Positions 45,841 through 58,421 of a DNA stretch of 64,000 bases are shown here, in pieces (position 1 is the stretch's first letter; each line of letters opens with the position of its first letter). The notes under the pieces were generated by a model. That model was not told the origin of the DNA. It ran no database searches and saw only the letters and a program-made list of their open reading frames with translations. A program made the position numbers and the translations under genes. The DNA is from Gaeumannomyces sp. JS-464 (lineage: Eukaryota; Ascomycota; Sordariomycetes; Magnaporthales; Magnaporthaceae): contig NGZR01000001.1 in NCBI GenBank assembly GCA_002197995.1, forward strand, positions 7,130,001 through 7,194,000. The letters are read 5' to 3'.

Positions 45841-48427
45841 TTACAACCAACCCGTTGGAGGCGACAACGAGTTGAGGTTGGCCAGAATCAAATCATGATC
45901 CCCACCCCAGTTCGATGGCGATTCCGGGGTTATAGGATTCTGCACCTGAGCCTGTTGTTGGGCCTGCCGAGAAATTTCGCAACACTCCTCGGTCCGCACC
46001 GGATCCATGAGTTCATCGAGTCTGAGCGTGAAGTCGCAGTCTGTCTCGGGAGGTAGCAGTGCAGGCTCCATCTTCCATGTTGCCAACATCTTTGACATCC
46101 AGCCAATTTGGGTTAGCCACTAATTGTACCAACTATTCCATGTCTTCGTCAACGGGAGGGTCTTTCATCATGGGCGACACTTACAGCGGAGGCACTGGAA
46201 AAGAGCTCGCGCAGCTGCCAGAACGAGTCCTGTTTGACCAAGCCGTCTGGCAGGTATGTGAGCAGAGACGCGGCTTTGTTCCCGATGCGACCAGGTAAGG
46301 CCCAATGTTGGCAAGCTCCCCGCGGAGGGTCACGTCTAGGCTGCCCATGCTCCGCCGCATGGATACGCGGCCGAGGATCATGATGGCGTAAGGTGTTGAC
46401 CGACTGAACAAGCCAAAGTCAGCTTTAGGCATCATGAAGGGGAACGGATGACACATTAAAAGCGGCGAGAAAAATCTTCCAGATAAACTCACCCTCCGCG
46501 ACGCTGAGCATCCTGACTATGTCATCTGGCAGCGCCAGGAACTCGTCCAGGAAGGCGTGACAGGCGCGGACACACGAGATGATAAGTTCTGACCGGTAAG
46601 CCGACACGCACCAGTCGCAACAAGCCACCCCCTTGCGGTCATGTCCGGGAGGCGTGTTCAAGCTGATTTCGCTAATGTAGATGGGCAGGTACAGGAAGCT
46701 CAGCTTGATGAAGGCTATGTGCAGCACAGATTGTGTCCGGTTAGCAAGGTTTGATAAACCCTGATCCGTATCCTAGACCAGGAAACTTCTGCTTAGGGAC
46801 AATGATAAGAGAAACTCGGAGCACAACTCACGATTGGCCAAGGTTTCTGGTGGCGTCGAGTCCTTGAGTAGCGCCAGTCTCCGCTCGAAGGTCTTGGCCA
46901 TGGCGTGGATTTTCCAGCCATCCATCTCGTCCATGCCGTCAGGGTCGCTGTACCTGAACATTGCCTCCACCTCCTCAGTGAATTGCTGTGTTCGAATGAA
47001 GTAGATAAGGACGTCATCAGACGGAACAGTCTTAAGACCAGCGACGAGCTTGGCGGCCTCTTCGATACGCCTGCTGTGTTTGAGCTGATTCGGTTTTTTC
47101 ACGGCTCTTGAGATGCTGCAGAAAAAGGGCTTGGATTAGACATCGCGCCAGAGAAGACGGGGGATTGATAGCCAAGGACGTACCAGTTGGAGACGCAGTA
47201 GCAGTAGAGATATGCTCGTATCCGCTCCAGATCATCCCAGAACTGAGGGTTACTTTCGCGGCTGCTTTTTGCGAGACCAGCCTTCTGCAGATCCATGTCG
47301 TGGATCTGGGAAAGTGCTGGAAGGCCCAAGTCGATCGCCATTGTCACGGCGACTTGCGACATCTGGTACAATTGATGGATGTGAGGGCGGGAGCATCGGT
47401 GATGCCTAGGAGAGTACAAACGTGTAAGTCCTCAAAAAGCCAAAAACTTAATTAGGAAAAATTGCTTTGTGGGAGCCCCTTACCATATGCAGAAGATGAC
47501 TATTCCCTGGATGATGTCGATGCTTTTGTGGCCAGCCACGATGACGTTCTGCGCGATAAACTGCCGAAACTCGTCGACCAGCTTCTCTTGAAGAGCACCG
47601 TCGACGGCAGTGGTAGCCATGATAGCGAGCAGCATACATGACCGCTCGCGCCGAAGATATTCGAACGTCATGTGCGGGGCCAGCACGACGAAGGGCATGG
47701 AACGATCGCAGTCTTTAAAGGTAGCCAGGAGCCTTTCGCCCACCGCGAGAGAGACGATGCCTTTACTAAAGACGTCGTGTGACGAGAACGTTGGCTCCAC
47801 AGACATGGCCGGCGCGCAGCTGAAGTCGAGATCCGGGAAGATCATGTTAACTGGCAACTGCTGAGGGAGTTGAGACACGGCCGCCTCCTCATGGTTAGGT
47901 GGGTTCAGGGGCAGCACATCCACCACCGACTTGGGCGTCTCTGTCTGTGCGTTCCGGGCGGCGATGAGAGCGATCAAGTTGTCTATCTTGTCCTCGACAT
48001 CTTTAACCCGGGTGCGACTTATGAGCATTGATATCCCGTCAGCATACATATACATCTGATACATAGGTAGACACCTTCCTAGCACAGATGCAATGAAACT
48101 GGGACAACCTACGCTGCGGGCCTGGCGCGCTTGGGGCGAGCGAGAGCCTCTTCAAAGACACAGTCGAGGCCGTTACTAGAACATCTAAAGCACGGCCAAG
48201 TAAAAAGCTTAGCGCTATCCAAGGAAAAACAATCGGAAACAAGCTGGGAGCATGGACGGGCAAAGCGGGCAGACCAACCTCTGGCAGCAGCGTTGGTGCT
48301 GTGGAGCCGATGTATCGAGGATGCAGCGCGCTTTCAAAGCCCGACATGCCTCACACGAACGGCGCAGAGTCCCGGTCCTGGTCTGGTTGGCGTCGGAGGC
48401 CGGGATATCAAAGACGGAGGTGTCCAT
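45841..48427 (-). CDS. Zn(II)2Cys6 transcription factor, multi-exon
   Basis: An N-terminal exon (from 48427) reads RRSCEACRALKARC, the first half of a fungal binuclear zinc cluster. The next exon (about 48160-48118) gives NGLDCVFEEALAR, the end of such clusters, then a Lys/Arg-rich linker. A third block (from about 48040) has VKDVEDKIDNLIALI, a typical short coiled coil. The middle-homology region follows in several exons, including CSRPHIHQLYQMSQVAV and ERIRAYLYCYCVSNW, to a stop at 45841. One well-supported intron is about 47485-47408 (ATATG|GTAAGG...CTAG|GCAT). Blocks at about 47100, 46770, 46490 and 46270 belong to the same protein but their joins are approximate. Target genes are unknown. 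The fourth and fifth cysteines do not show usual spacing under the splice I used. Confidence 0.75.
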
Positions 48428-49602
48428 CTTGGCTGCGCCGAGATGGCTCCGGGCTGCTGTGTGGCCCTCGCTCGTTCAGCGCCGATTGAGGGTCTGTGGG
48501 CGGAAATCAACTAGAACAACGTCGAGTCAACGCTCAACGTTGTCAAGAATTCACCAACGCGTAGCAAATGGAGTCAAAGGCTTAGGTTGCTTGAGTGTTG
48601 TAGCATCTGCAAAGTTACGAAATATCGAGAGAATAGCGTAGAGCGTCCCATCCCGGCAGCAGTGTAAGTCGAAGCGGACGAAACCAAGACGTCCAGGAGC
48701 TGCGGCGTGAAGTTTTGGCACCGAGATTCCGGAACCCTTGCTAAGCGTCGAAATCCGGCACCTGGGCCACTCGCGCTTACCACCTAACCACTGGCGCTTC
48801 GAGCAAAGGTGCCACGGAACGTGGCCGGAATTTCATGTCTGACATTGAATGCAAGGCCAGCTACGACCAAATCCCTCGGGAAACGACATAAACAGCAGCT
48901 CCCTTCTCATTACGCCGACGGGGAGATCGAAAGCAATCTGACCAGACTGTCATAAAGCAGGAAAATAAAAATGAAAAGGCGACTGAAACGGAGGGTCCTC
49001 AAAGGCCAAGGATGGATCGGCGCATCCCGATCCTAGCACATGAGCAAAGCTGAGGTCCTTATTGACTGGAAATAAATCCAGGGCAACAGTGCGGGCCGTC
49101 TTGCACGGCCTGAGGGAAAACATCTCAATCAGCGAAGATAGCACGCTCATTATGAAGACTTTATGACATCCAAACACTGGCATTAACCTGTTTGCGATGT
49201 CGGCAAATGCAGCTCCTATCTCCTCGGTCTCCGACAGCTGTCACTCGCTGGCCACGGCCCAAATCGCTGGACCTGTGGAATCAATCGCGGCAGTGCCACT
49301 TATGTCAGCGCCAGCTGCACCTCTGTTGGCCAAGCTGTCCGCCCCTGGGCGTCTCCATCGTTTCCGCATTCGACCCGCAATGACGCACCACGACTTTCGC
49401 GAGGGAATGCGCCGCCAGCTTGGACGCGCGACAGGTTTCATCGCCCCTTTCCAACAACAACTCGGCAAACAACGTCAATTCAGTGCCCCTGTGGGATCTT
49501 CAACCTTGTATGGGCACCGCCGCCCGTGAATCGGCCATGGCGATGCTCATTTCGCTCCTGATTGACCACCTGTCGTGATTTGAGCTTCGAACGACGCCTG
49601 CG
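48428..49602. other. Divergent intergenic region
   Basis: About 1.2 kb between the regulator and the alternative NADH dehydrogenase. ORFs here (for example 49197-49529) lack protein character. No named element is seen. Confidence 0.5.
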
Positions 49603-51765
49603 ATGCTTCCAGCGAGGGCCCAGACCCAGGCGCTTCGAGCCTGGGCGAGGCCATCCTTGATCCCACGGCACCTCGTGCAGCCCAGAATCTATCCTATCCA
49701 CCTGCGATCCTCCACCGGCACGCCGAGATTCTCGTCACAGAAAGCCTCCGAGTCGAAGGCAACCAGCGGTAGTGCTCCGCGCTCGCCCAGGCGCTTCGCA
49801 CTGATCGCCAATCGTCCATTCATTCGACACCTATCCGGCAGTCCCCTGCCGCAGACAAAATCGAAAGTCCTCAACTTTACATACCGCGCGGCGGCATGGT
49901 TTGGAAGCTCCATTGCATTCCTCGGCCTCGGCGTCGTCGGCTTCTTTCTCTATGACGCCTCGACCTACAAGGAGGCGGCCGGCCACACCGAGATCCGTGT
50001 TCCGCAGTCCGCTCTTAACCCCCGGCGCGGAGGGCCCAAGAACCTGCCAATCCTTGACGCCCACCTCGACGACCAGGAGAGCGAAGCCACCAAGAGGCAC
50101 ATGGACAAACCCAAGCTAGTAATTCTGGGCGGCGGCTGGGGAAGCGTCGCGATCCTCAAGGAGCTCAATCCTGAAGATTACAATGTCACGCTCATTTCGC
50201 CGACCAACTACTTCCTCTTCACCCCGATGCTCCCGTCCGCGACGGTGGGCACACTTGAACTGAAATCGCTCGTCGAGCCCATCAGGAGGATCCTCCACAG
50301 GGTGCGGGGCCACTTCCTCAGAGCCAGCGCCGAGGATGTCGAATTCTCTCACAAACTGGTCGAGGTCTCTCAAAAAGATGCCTCCGGCAAGGAGGTCAGA
50401 TTCTACGTGCCCTACGACAAGCTAGTGATCGGGGTTGGGTCGAGCAGCAACCCGCATGGCGTCAAGGGCTAGAGAATTGCTACTTCCTCAAAGACATCCG
50501 CGACGCGCGCAAGATCCGGAATCAGGTTGTGCACAACCTGGAACTAGCCAGTCTGCCCACCACGTCAGATGAGGAGCGCCGGCGCCTTTTGAGTTTCGTC
50601 ATCAGCGGGGGAGGGCCAACGGGTGTGGAGTTCGCCGCTGAACTATGTGACCTGTTGAACGAGGATCTGACGCTACACTTCCCCAAGCTACTTCGTAATG
50701 AGATCTCGGTGCATCTCATTCAGTCAAGGTCCCATGTGCTCAACACATATGATGAGAAGATCTCCAAGTACGCTGAAGAGCGCTTTGCCAGGGACCAGAT
50801 CAAGGTCTTGACCAACTCCAGGGTCAGCGAGGTCAAGCCCGACAGCATAATTTTCACGCAAAAGGGACCCGACGGCCAGCTCATCACCAAAGAACTTCCC
50901 ATGGGCTTCTGCCTGTGGTCGACAGGCGTGTCCCAGACAGAGTTTTGCAAGACCGTGTCAGCCCGGCTGGGCGAAAGCCAGCAAAACAGGCACGCGCTGG
51001 AGACAGACAGTCACCTGCGCGTGAACGGCACACCGTTGGGAGACGTGTATGCCATCGGGGACTGCAGCACCGTGCAAAACAATGTGGCCGACCACATAAT
51101 AAAGTTCCTTCGCGGATACGCGTGGAAGCACGGCCGCGACCCTGAGACTCTGGAGCTGCAATTCAGCGACTGGCGCAGCGTTGCGGCCGATGTCAAGAAG
51201 CGCTTCCCGCAGGCCGCCACACATCTAAAGCGGCTCGACAAGCTCTTTGCCGAGTTCGATAGAGACCAGAGCGGGACTCTCGATTTTGGCGAGCTTAGGG
51301 AGCTCTTGCGCCAGATCGATTCCAAGCTCACCTCTCTACCAGCCACGGCCCAACGCGCGCACCAGCAAGGCCAGTATCTCGCGCACAAACTAAACAAGCT
51401 CGCGAGGGCCGCGCCAGGCCTGCAAGCCAACGATATCAGGGACGCCGATATCGACGCGGCTGTGTACAAAGCCTTCGAGTACAAGCACCTTGGCAGCCTG
51501 GCCTACATTGGCAACTCGGCCGTCTTTGATTTGGGCGAAGGCTGGAGTCTGACCGGCGGGCTGTGGGCTGTGTATGCGTGGAGGAGTGTTTACTTTGCTC
51601 AGTCAGTCAGCCTCCGGACTCGACTTCTCTTAGCCATGGACTGGCTCAAGCGTGGTCTATTTGGGCGTGGTAAGTGCTTCAAGCCCCGTAGGGCCACACG
51701 CGCCTTACGACCAACATATTCGATAGCTTTGGCTAACCAACCGGACAGATCTGATGGCCTATTGA
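49603..51765 (+). CDS. External alternative (type II) NADH dehydrogenase with EF-hand, mitochondrial
   Basis: Rotenone-insensitive NADH:ubiquinone oxidoreductase of the inner membrane. Order: Arg/Ser-rich presequence; membrane segment around WFGSSIAFLGLGVVGFF (about residues 103-120); FAD-binding KLVILGGGWGS; NADH-binding VISGGGPTGVEFAAEL; an EF-hand FDRDQSGTLDFGEL with all loop acids; and the C-terminal GSLAYIGNSAV and membrane-anchoring region. Intron 51670-51748 (GTAAGT, GCTAAC branch, ACAG) leads to a last exon coding the terminal LMAY. One G is missing in GGG 50466-50468, creating a false stop. Corrected length is 694 residues. The EF-hand points to calcium regulation, as shown for the Neurospora external enzyme NDE1. 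Confidence 0.92.
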
Positions 51766-52052
51766 TGTTTCAGGTTTGATGGGAACGTGAAGGTATGGCA
51801 TGCAAGGAGACTACCGTTTCAGAGTCGTGGAATGGCCGGAATCAGAGACACCAAGAACCTAGAAACTTACGATATCCGTACGCTAGAGTCAGATCTCTGT
51901 TTTGTACTTTTACTCTCACTTTCAGGTTTCACTTTCCAAGATGGGAGCGTTGCAATATCCTCGTCCTGTGTCTCCCTACTTATGAGAAGTCATTCTTAGA
52001 AGTGGCATCAGCTAGGTAAGTATTTGCCTTTGGAAGTTTCTACAGCCGCTCT

Positions 52053-54270
52053 TCAGCACCTGAAATACCTCTTCTCGATCCACCTCTCCTCGATGTCATT
52101 CACCAGCTTGCACACAACCACCGTGATGTCCGGGAACACGGTCGTCAGGCGATGAAGGCCCATGCGGCCGGCCGAGTAGGTGGCAAGCACGATGCGATCC
52201 TGAGGGACGCCGTGGTCGAGCAGGACCTGGACGGCCATGAGGGCGGAGCCGCCGCTGGACATGTGGGCGTCGAGCAGCAGCACGTTGCTGCACCGGGACT
52301 CGATGTCGCGGGGCAGCTTCTGGTACTTGAGCTCGGGCTCGCCCGTGCGCACGTTGGACTCGATGACGACGTGGCCCATCTTGCAGTCCGGGATGACGCG
52401 CTTCAGGCCCGTCTCGAGCGCCGCGCCACCCCGCTCCAGCACGATGGCGCTCACGTCGCCCCGCGCGCGGAGCCCCCGGTACGTGTGGCCCTGCGGCGTC
52501 GTGACGCTGGCCTCTTGGAACTTGACGTTTTCGAGGGCGCTGGTGGGGGTGGGCAAGTCCCTTTGCTGTCAGTGGGATTGTCGACGAGTAGACCAACATC
52601 GATATTTCGGGGGACTCACCGCTCAATCAGTAGAGTCGATATGCGGTCAAAGTAGAAGATGAACTCCTCGCTGGGCGTATCGATGTCGTGCAGGATGGTG
52701 TCCATGCCGCGCATCTGCGGAGTCTGCTCAAGAAAGACTACTCTGTTCGAGAGCGGCGATGCTTGGGACTCGAGCTCGAGTCTAGTCAGGGCGGCGCGGT
52801 GCTGCTTGGATTTCTCCAAGAGCTTCTGCTCGATATACTGAACAACTACGGCTGTTGTGTGGGAGAGATAGCATTTGTCAGGGCTGAGCATTTCGAAGGG
52901 CGCATCGTATCATCAAGCGCTTCCTTTACTCACTTATGGCGACTGTGTTCTCGATGCCTCTTGGGAGAATGATATCTGTGTTTTTAAGAACGTCAGTAAG
53001 ACTGGGCCGAGGAAGACATAGCATCTGTCTTTCGGCCTTACCTGCCACTTTACGTTGCGGATCGACAAACTACAGACGTCAGGATACGCTTGTTAGGCCG
53101 TATTCCCGGTGTAAGCTCTAGCGTGCTAAATGCCCCACTCACCTTCTCAAAGTTGGGCTTCACGAAACTGAGCCACTGCTTGAGGATCCCCTCGATATCT
53201 CTGCCTCGGTCCCTAACGTCCCGGATAACTTGTGCGGTCGTGTGTGAGCCTACGGAGTTGCCACGCTCATGCATGTCTATCGAGTGCCAAGCTCACCTCG
53301 CCGGCTTAGGCAGACATCTGCGTCTTCCTCGCAGAATACCTTTGCATCAATAAGAAATCAGGTTTTAGCTGGATATAGCAAGTAAAAGCCAAGTCCTCTG
53401 GTCGTAGCCACATTTGTCAGGAGCTCATAGGCTGCTAGGACTCACCTTCATATCCATCAGCTCCAGGACCCTGGGGTCATACAGTGCGAAGATCCCTTCC
53501 AAGATCAGGACGTGAGGGGAGTATATCGATGTGGTCTGTTCAAGCCGCTGGTGTTGCTGGAAGGAATAGATGGGTATTTCTGCCCGTTTGCTGGTTGGCC
53601 AGAACAGATTAGCCACAACAGAGTCTGTTGAGAGCCCAGTCCGGCCCTTGTCGAAGCCGGCCAGGGAGACGAGCTATGTCATGGGACTGGCTGCGGTACC
53701 TACCCGGCTTTGAGGTCACGCAAAGACTGGACGAGAGCATCGAAATCAATTGCCTGCGAGGGACAGCCGACATGCGTTAGCCGACCACATTGAGGCCTTG
53801 ATTCGGATTCAAAACGGTCACCAGAATCCCAAGATGGGCCAGGAAGAGAAAGCTTTGCAAAAGGGAGGCAAAAGAAGAAGGAAGTTGACTTGCATCAGGA
53901 GTATCAAGGTCGTACTCGCATGCGAACGCCTTCTTCAACGCCTCAGCGTTCAACGTCTTGTAGTAGGAGTCCTGCATTTGGGGTCACACGGGTCTGTGTA
54001 AGTCGAAGATGCGGATGGTAGGTTTATGCAAGGCCCACCCAATCAATGCCCTGGATCGGCATCTAGACCTGAGTGCACGGGAAGAGGTCGCTTTACCATG
54101 GACAGAATCACGACCCAGGGCAGGTTCAACTTCTTGACAATCGCATCCGAGACGCTCGACTTGCCGGAGCCCGAGCTGCCCGCAATCCCGATAATGCTCA
54201 CGTCGGCCCATGGCGGCGCGTAGTGGTGCCGAGTCTTGATGGTGGAGTTGGTCGCCACGGTCTCCTCCAT
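52053..54270 (-). CDS. Uridine kinase with C-terminal UPRT-like domain (Urk1 type)
   Basis: Pyrimidine salvage: phosphorylates uridine/cytidine. Ten exons: 54270-54097, 53971-53894, 53753-53704, 53590-53446, 53339-53297, 53228-53143, 53069-53042, 52975-52934, 52845-52620, 52539-52053. They total 1359 nt (452 residues) with no frame error. Kinase motifs: P-loop GIAGSSGSGKSS, DSYYK, RAEIPIYSF, VLILEGIFAL, and DVRDRGRDIEGILKQW. The C-terminal part (VSAIVLERGGAALETGL; DAHMSSGGSALMAV) is the uracil-phosphoribosyltransferase-like domain, where fungal Urk1 is thought to be inactive as UPRT. Intron 2 (53893-53754) has a GC donor (GAT|GCAAGT), forced by frame: a GT donor nearby would give a stop. Confidence 0.93.
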
Positions 54271-55160
54271 GGTGGGCGACGGCGAGCCGGGCCTGGAAAT
54301 CCTGGCGGGAGTCGGTCGTGCCCGGAGCGAGAGAAGAGGGGCGGGGCGAAGGGTTTCAAGGCAGAGTCAGAGTGCACACAGCGAAGGGAGTGCGACGAGG
54401 GGATAAACAAGTTCTGCGACGGCTGAGCGAGTTGTCACGCGGCGCAAAGGACTAGGTGAGCGTTGGCCAGGAGGTGGGGGAGAAAAGTGACAGAACGGGC
54501 AGCCCGCAGCGAGAAATCATGAGCCGAGAGTGCCCAGCTCAGCGTGGCTGTCTCGTGCCCCAAACGCTCCAAGGAATAGTCGGCGCTCTACGGGTCGACA
54601 GGCCGGCAGGTTCGCACTCGTCTCCATGTATGGCCTGTCAAAACAAGACCGCTAAATATCCTGCGGACAAGCCCCTGTTCCATCGGCGTTGGGCTGAGAG
54701 GAACACATGTGCCCAGGCGACGGTCGCCTTGAACTACCCTTTTCAGCTTCGTGGGCTGTCAGCCTGCCCCCCTACATGTTGGCTTGGGCGATTCAAGCCG
54801 TGGGGCATCTGCTCGATTGGTATGGGTTGAAGCTCAGCACAGCCACCACCGCCACCAGCCGCCAGCCTGTCCAAGCTCCATTGCGGTGGCCGGTGCGTAT
54901 TCAAAGTGGGGCGATGAAGAAAAATGGCCGACCTACTTCGAAGCTAAATTTCTTCGGCCTCTGATCAAATTTCAATCTTCACTCTCCCTTACTCTTTTTT
55001 CCTTGCCTCTCAAACTCGTGGCTCAGCACCATCGCAAACCAGCCAGCCATTCTTTTCGAGATATCATAAACCGCCGGCCTCTGGAGGAGGGGTGTCGCGG
55101 CTCGTTGTTTCCTTTTGTTTTTCCACACAACTGCGAGCTCGAGGCCGTGGCGCGCGCTTT
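54271..55160. promoter_or_regulatory. Shared divergent promoter region, uridine kinase / GID8-like
   Basis: 890 bp between divergent genes with no supported ORF. It has pyrimidine-rich stretches near the GID8-like start (about 54970-55010). No specific site is called. Confidence 0.35.
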
Positions 55161-56618
55161 ATGTCGAGGCCGTTGCCTTGGGGTGAGCTCAACTCCATCG
55201 CGGACACCGACCCGGCGCTGCTGAACTACATCACGAGCTACTTCCGTCAGAGGGCTGCATTGCGCCGCCTTGGCTTGCCGTATCCGTCTTTGCAGGAGGG
55301 CGAGGAAGTGCCTGACTTGCCCGCCCGTGGTGCGCGAAGCACCCAGCAGCCAGCCAAAATGGTACGTACCGATCCCAGCCCAGCATGTCCAAGCAGGCAT
55401 GTCGCGTCGTTGGCGGGCTGGCACGAGCTTACCTTACCCCTTCACATATAGACATCGACTACTTCCACCGCTACACCGGTGAAGCATTCATTTGATGCCA
55501 GGGTTGCCGCCGTTCGATCTCCCAAAAGGTATGTCTTGCTTGACTCACTGTCTTCCTCCACAAACCCCCCGCCGCTCGCCTTCTCTTTCATCTTCTCCAC
55601 CCCGCAATATGATGATCAAACAAAATGGGAATCTCTCCGAGAAACATTATGCGGATTGGCACATTGTGTCCAAGCGTTCTGATATTGCAACCTCATTTTG
55701 GCATTTGCACCTAAACCATCAGCCTCGACTGGAACACGGCAACTAACTGTCTTCCTCTAGCGATATCAATGCCGTGATTCTTGACTACCTGACTTTGGAG
55801 GGCTACCCCAAGGCTGCTGCAAATTTTGCCAAGGAAGCAAACATCCCTGCCCAGCAGGACGATGCTTCCATCCTAGCGAGGCAGGACATCCAGAACCACA
55901 TTCACAAAGGCAGTATCAAGGCCGCCATTGAGGGTCTGAACGACCTTGACCCTGAGGTATGCCGATGCTCTCCCGTCTTAACCCTTCCTACCCTGCGATG
56001 ATTAAAACCTTTATCATGCACCACGCATAAGGCCTACGTGCCAGTGATGAATAACACCACACTGAAAATCATGAGCAACAATCCTCTATCTCAACTTATT
56101 TATGCACATGTTTCTCTCCGAGAACTCTGCTAACTGGAGAGGTTCAGATACTGGGCAAAAATCCCCCGTTGCACTTTGCTCTTCTTCGGCTCCAGCTTGT
56201 CGAGCTCATCCGGTCCTCCAACGGCGAGGACATTGCCGATGTGGTCACATTTGCTCAGGAGCAACTGGGGCCCCGGGCACCGGCTAGCAAAGAGTTCACT
56301 GAGGATCTCGAGCTAACCATGTCCCTGCTCTTTTTCTCACGCGACAATGTTCCACCTCGGGTGCAGCGTCTTCTGCATCCCGATCTTCGGAGAGAAGTCG
56401 CCGATAGCGTCAACAAGGCAATTCTGGAACAGCAGAACCAGCGACGCGAGGCCGCAATACACAACCTCGTTAGGCTGCGAACCTGGGCCGAGAACACGGC
56501 TAGGCTTCGCAAGATCGAACTGCCCACCCGCCTGGATCTTGGCTTCAACTGCGACGATGGCGACATGGCTGACGATCGACTACATGAGAACGGACACGAG
56601 CCAATGGTGACGACGTGA
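55161..56618 (+). CDS. GID/CTLH ubiquitin-ligase subunit, Gid8-like (LisH-CTLH-CRA)
   Basis: Scaffold subunit of the GID E3 complex that in yeast marks gluconeogenic enzymes for decay. Exons 55161-55361, 55452-55528, 55761-55956, 56148-56618. The third exon is a LisH motif (DINAVILDYLTLEGYPKAAANF) then the CTLH start; the fourth (LHFALLRLQLVELIRSS ... NLVRLRTWAENTARLRKIE) is CTLH/CRA. Exons in frame give 314 residues from ATG 55161. The family-like start is the ATG at 55359-55361, the last codon of exon 1, giving 248 residues beginning MTSTTSTATP. Both are in frame; the shorter form matches other Gid8 proteins better. No frame errors were found. Confidence 0.88.
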
Positions 56619-57647
56619 CCTCGGCTGCCGAAACCGAGTCTCGACCCCTGAGCCTACGTGCAGCGTACGGAAGCGTCTCGCGCAATCAAGTGATTGCGAC
56701 CAGGCTCGCCTATGTTGCGGTGTTGTTCGTTATTCATATTCCTATCGAAACCCTGGCCTGGATGGCTTTGTGGTTTTCCCTTTTTATCTTGGTCCCAGTC
56801 CCCATGGCGTAACAGAACACCACCTCCTTTTTGCAATGACAAGAGCTTTCACTCTCGTCTCTAAAGGAAGAACAAACGAACGAATGCAGGCACAGGGGCC
56901 GCAAGTGTGGTCTCATGTTTATTTTGTCTTGATAGTGTATAGCACTGTTGGTTGCGTGCTGCGCGTTGCTTTACACACCTAGTCATGTGAACTCGAGTTT
57001 AGCCGAGTTCGCCGGCGTCTCAAGAGGTTACCGGAGTTTGTAGAGGGAATGCCTCGATGGGCAAATGAGTGGGAGGTATCAATGATGGCAATGAGCAATG
57101 TTTATGAATACCAATACTTCCTACCCTCTATCTCCACTGAACACCATGTGTGCCCATCCAACTCACTCGATTCTCATAAACTATTATTGAACTGTAACCA
57201 CGTGAACAGCAACATCCCCATTGTGATAGATCTTGTCTTTCCCTTCAAGCACCATTGAGGTATGATGACCCGAGGTTGACCTAGCTACGCGTCACGACAG
57301 TGACATGTCCCGTTCGCAACCAGGATTCCTAGCTTCAACATCGTGCGGATATGGTACGAACTCAACTGGCATCACTATGGCCACGGCAGGCGAGGAACTA
57401 CAAACATCGCAGGTGAAGTAAACACGACCATGTGATCTCAAGATAACTGTATTGGACGTATCAAAGCATCGTGAGAAGATAGGTAGGTGTAGGACCGGGG
57501 AAACCAACTACACGCGCATAAAGATCTTCGGTATATATACAACAGTCTAGTTGCTGTCTTCAGTGGTCCAGCGTCTTACTGACATGCGCTCGCCTATTTC
57601 CCGTATCCCCCGCGTGGTCATCTGGCCCCTGCCCGGCTGCCATTCCC
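56619..57647. other. Convergent 3' intergenic region
   Basis: About 1 kb between the ends of the GID8-like and NDUFS4 genes. It contains only short ORFs without protein character. Confidence 0.5.
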
Positions 57648-58421
57648 TTATTTGGTTCGAATGTGCTTCAGCTTCTTGTCTGAGTACAGGAAGTTGTTTG
57701 CGTAGGCCTTGGGTGTGATCTTGCGCACGTTGGGCTCCTGAACAAAGTACTCATAGCCCTGCTTCTCGCGAAGGCAATGGCGTCCTCCTTGGACTTGAAG
57801 TAAATGTGCGTTCCCTGCATGAAGTCTGCCGACGACAGCCAGCCCATCAGAGGGTTCTCCCAGCGGTGGCCCTTTTCTAGCACGTCCCAGTCCATCCGCC
57901 ATTGGCGCAGGCCGTGTGTTCCAGACTGCGTCGCCGGCTTCGAAGGCTTGTAGATGCTGTACATGGTTGCCCATTGTTAGACCGGGGGGACCGCCAGCCT
58001 CCATTGGGAGAGGATCGTCTTACCGGACCGTCCGAGCCTGTAGCTCCATGGGAGCGCCCGAAATAACCGCAGCGGGGATGACATCGGTCGGCTCGCTGCC
58101 GTCCAGGATTCGCTTAGGGACGGGGGTGAAGGTGCTGCTCGCGTCCATTCATCTGGTCAACGTCGTGCACCAAGCAGGCGGGCGCACACATCCAGAAAGA
58201 ACTGGAAGGGGGTTCCCTCACGATGTAGCCTTGTCGAAGTGGGCCGCGTAGTCCGGCTGGCTGGGTCTCACGACGGCGGGGGCGGCGGTTTGCTTGACGG
58301 GGGCGAGGGTGCCCTCGTTGCGGCGGCCGGCGGGCATGACGGAGGAGAGGGCGGGCCGGGCCTGCGATGCGCTCCTGAGCGCGCGGGCGGCTGCCGCTGA
58401 CGACGACCTGAGGGAAGCCAT
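57648..58421 (-). CDS. NADH:ubiquinone oxidoreductase 21-kDa subunit (NDUFS4 / NUO-21)
   Basis: Peripheral-arm accessory subunit of mitochondrial complex I. Exons 58421-58222, 58137-58024, 57956-57648. The presequence [18 protein letters not shown] is Ala/Arg/Ser-rich as for matrix import. Family blocks: [18 protein letters not shown] across intron 1, [53 protein letters not shown], and the terminal KLKHIRTK. Intron 1 ends at GCGAG|C, the only acceptor that keeps frame. One base is missing at about 57768 (TTC GC|GAG), which shifts the C-terminal 38 residues. Corrected length is 207 residues. Confidence 0.92.
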
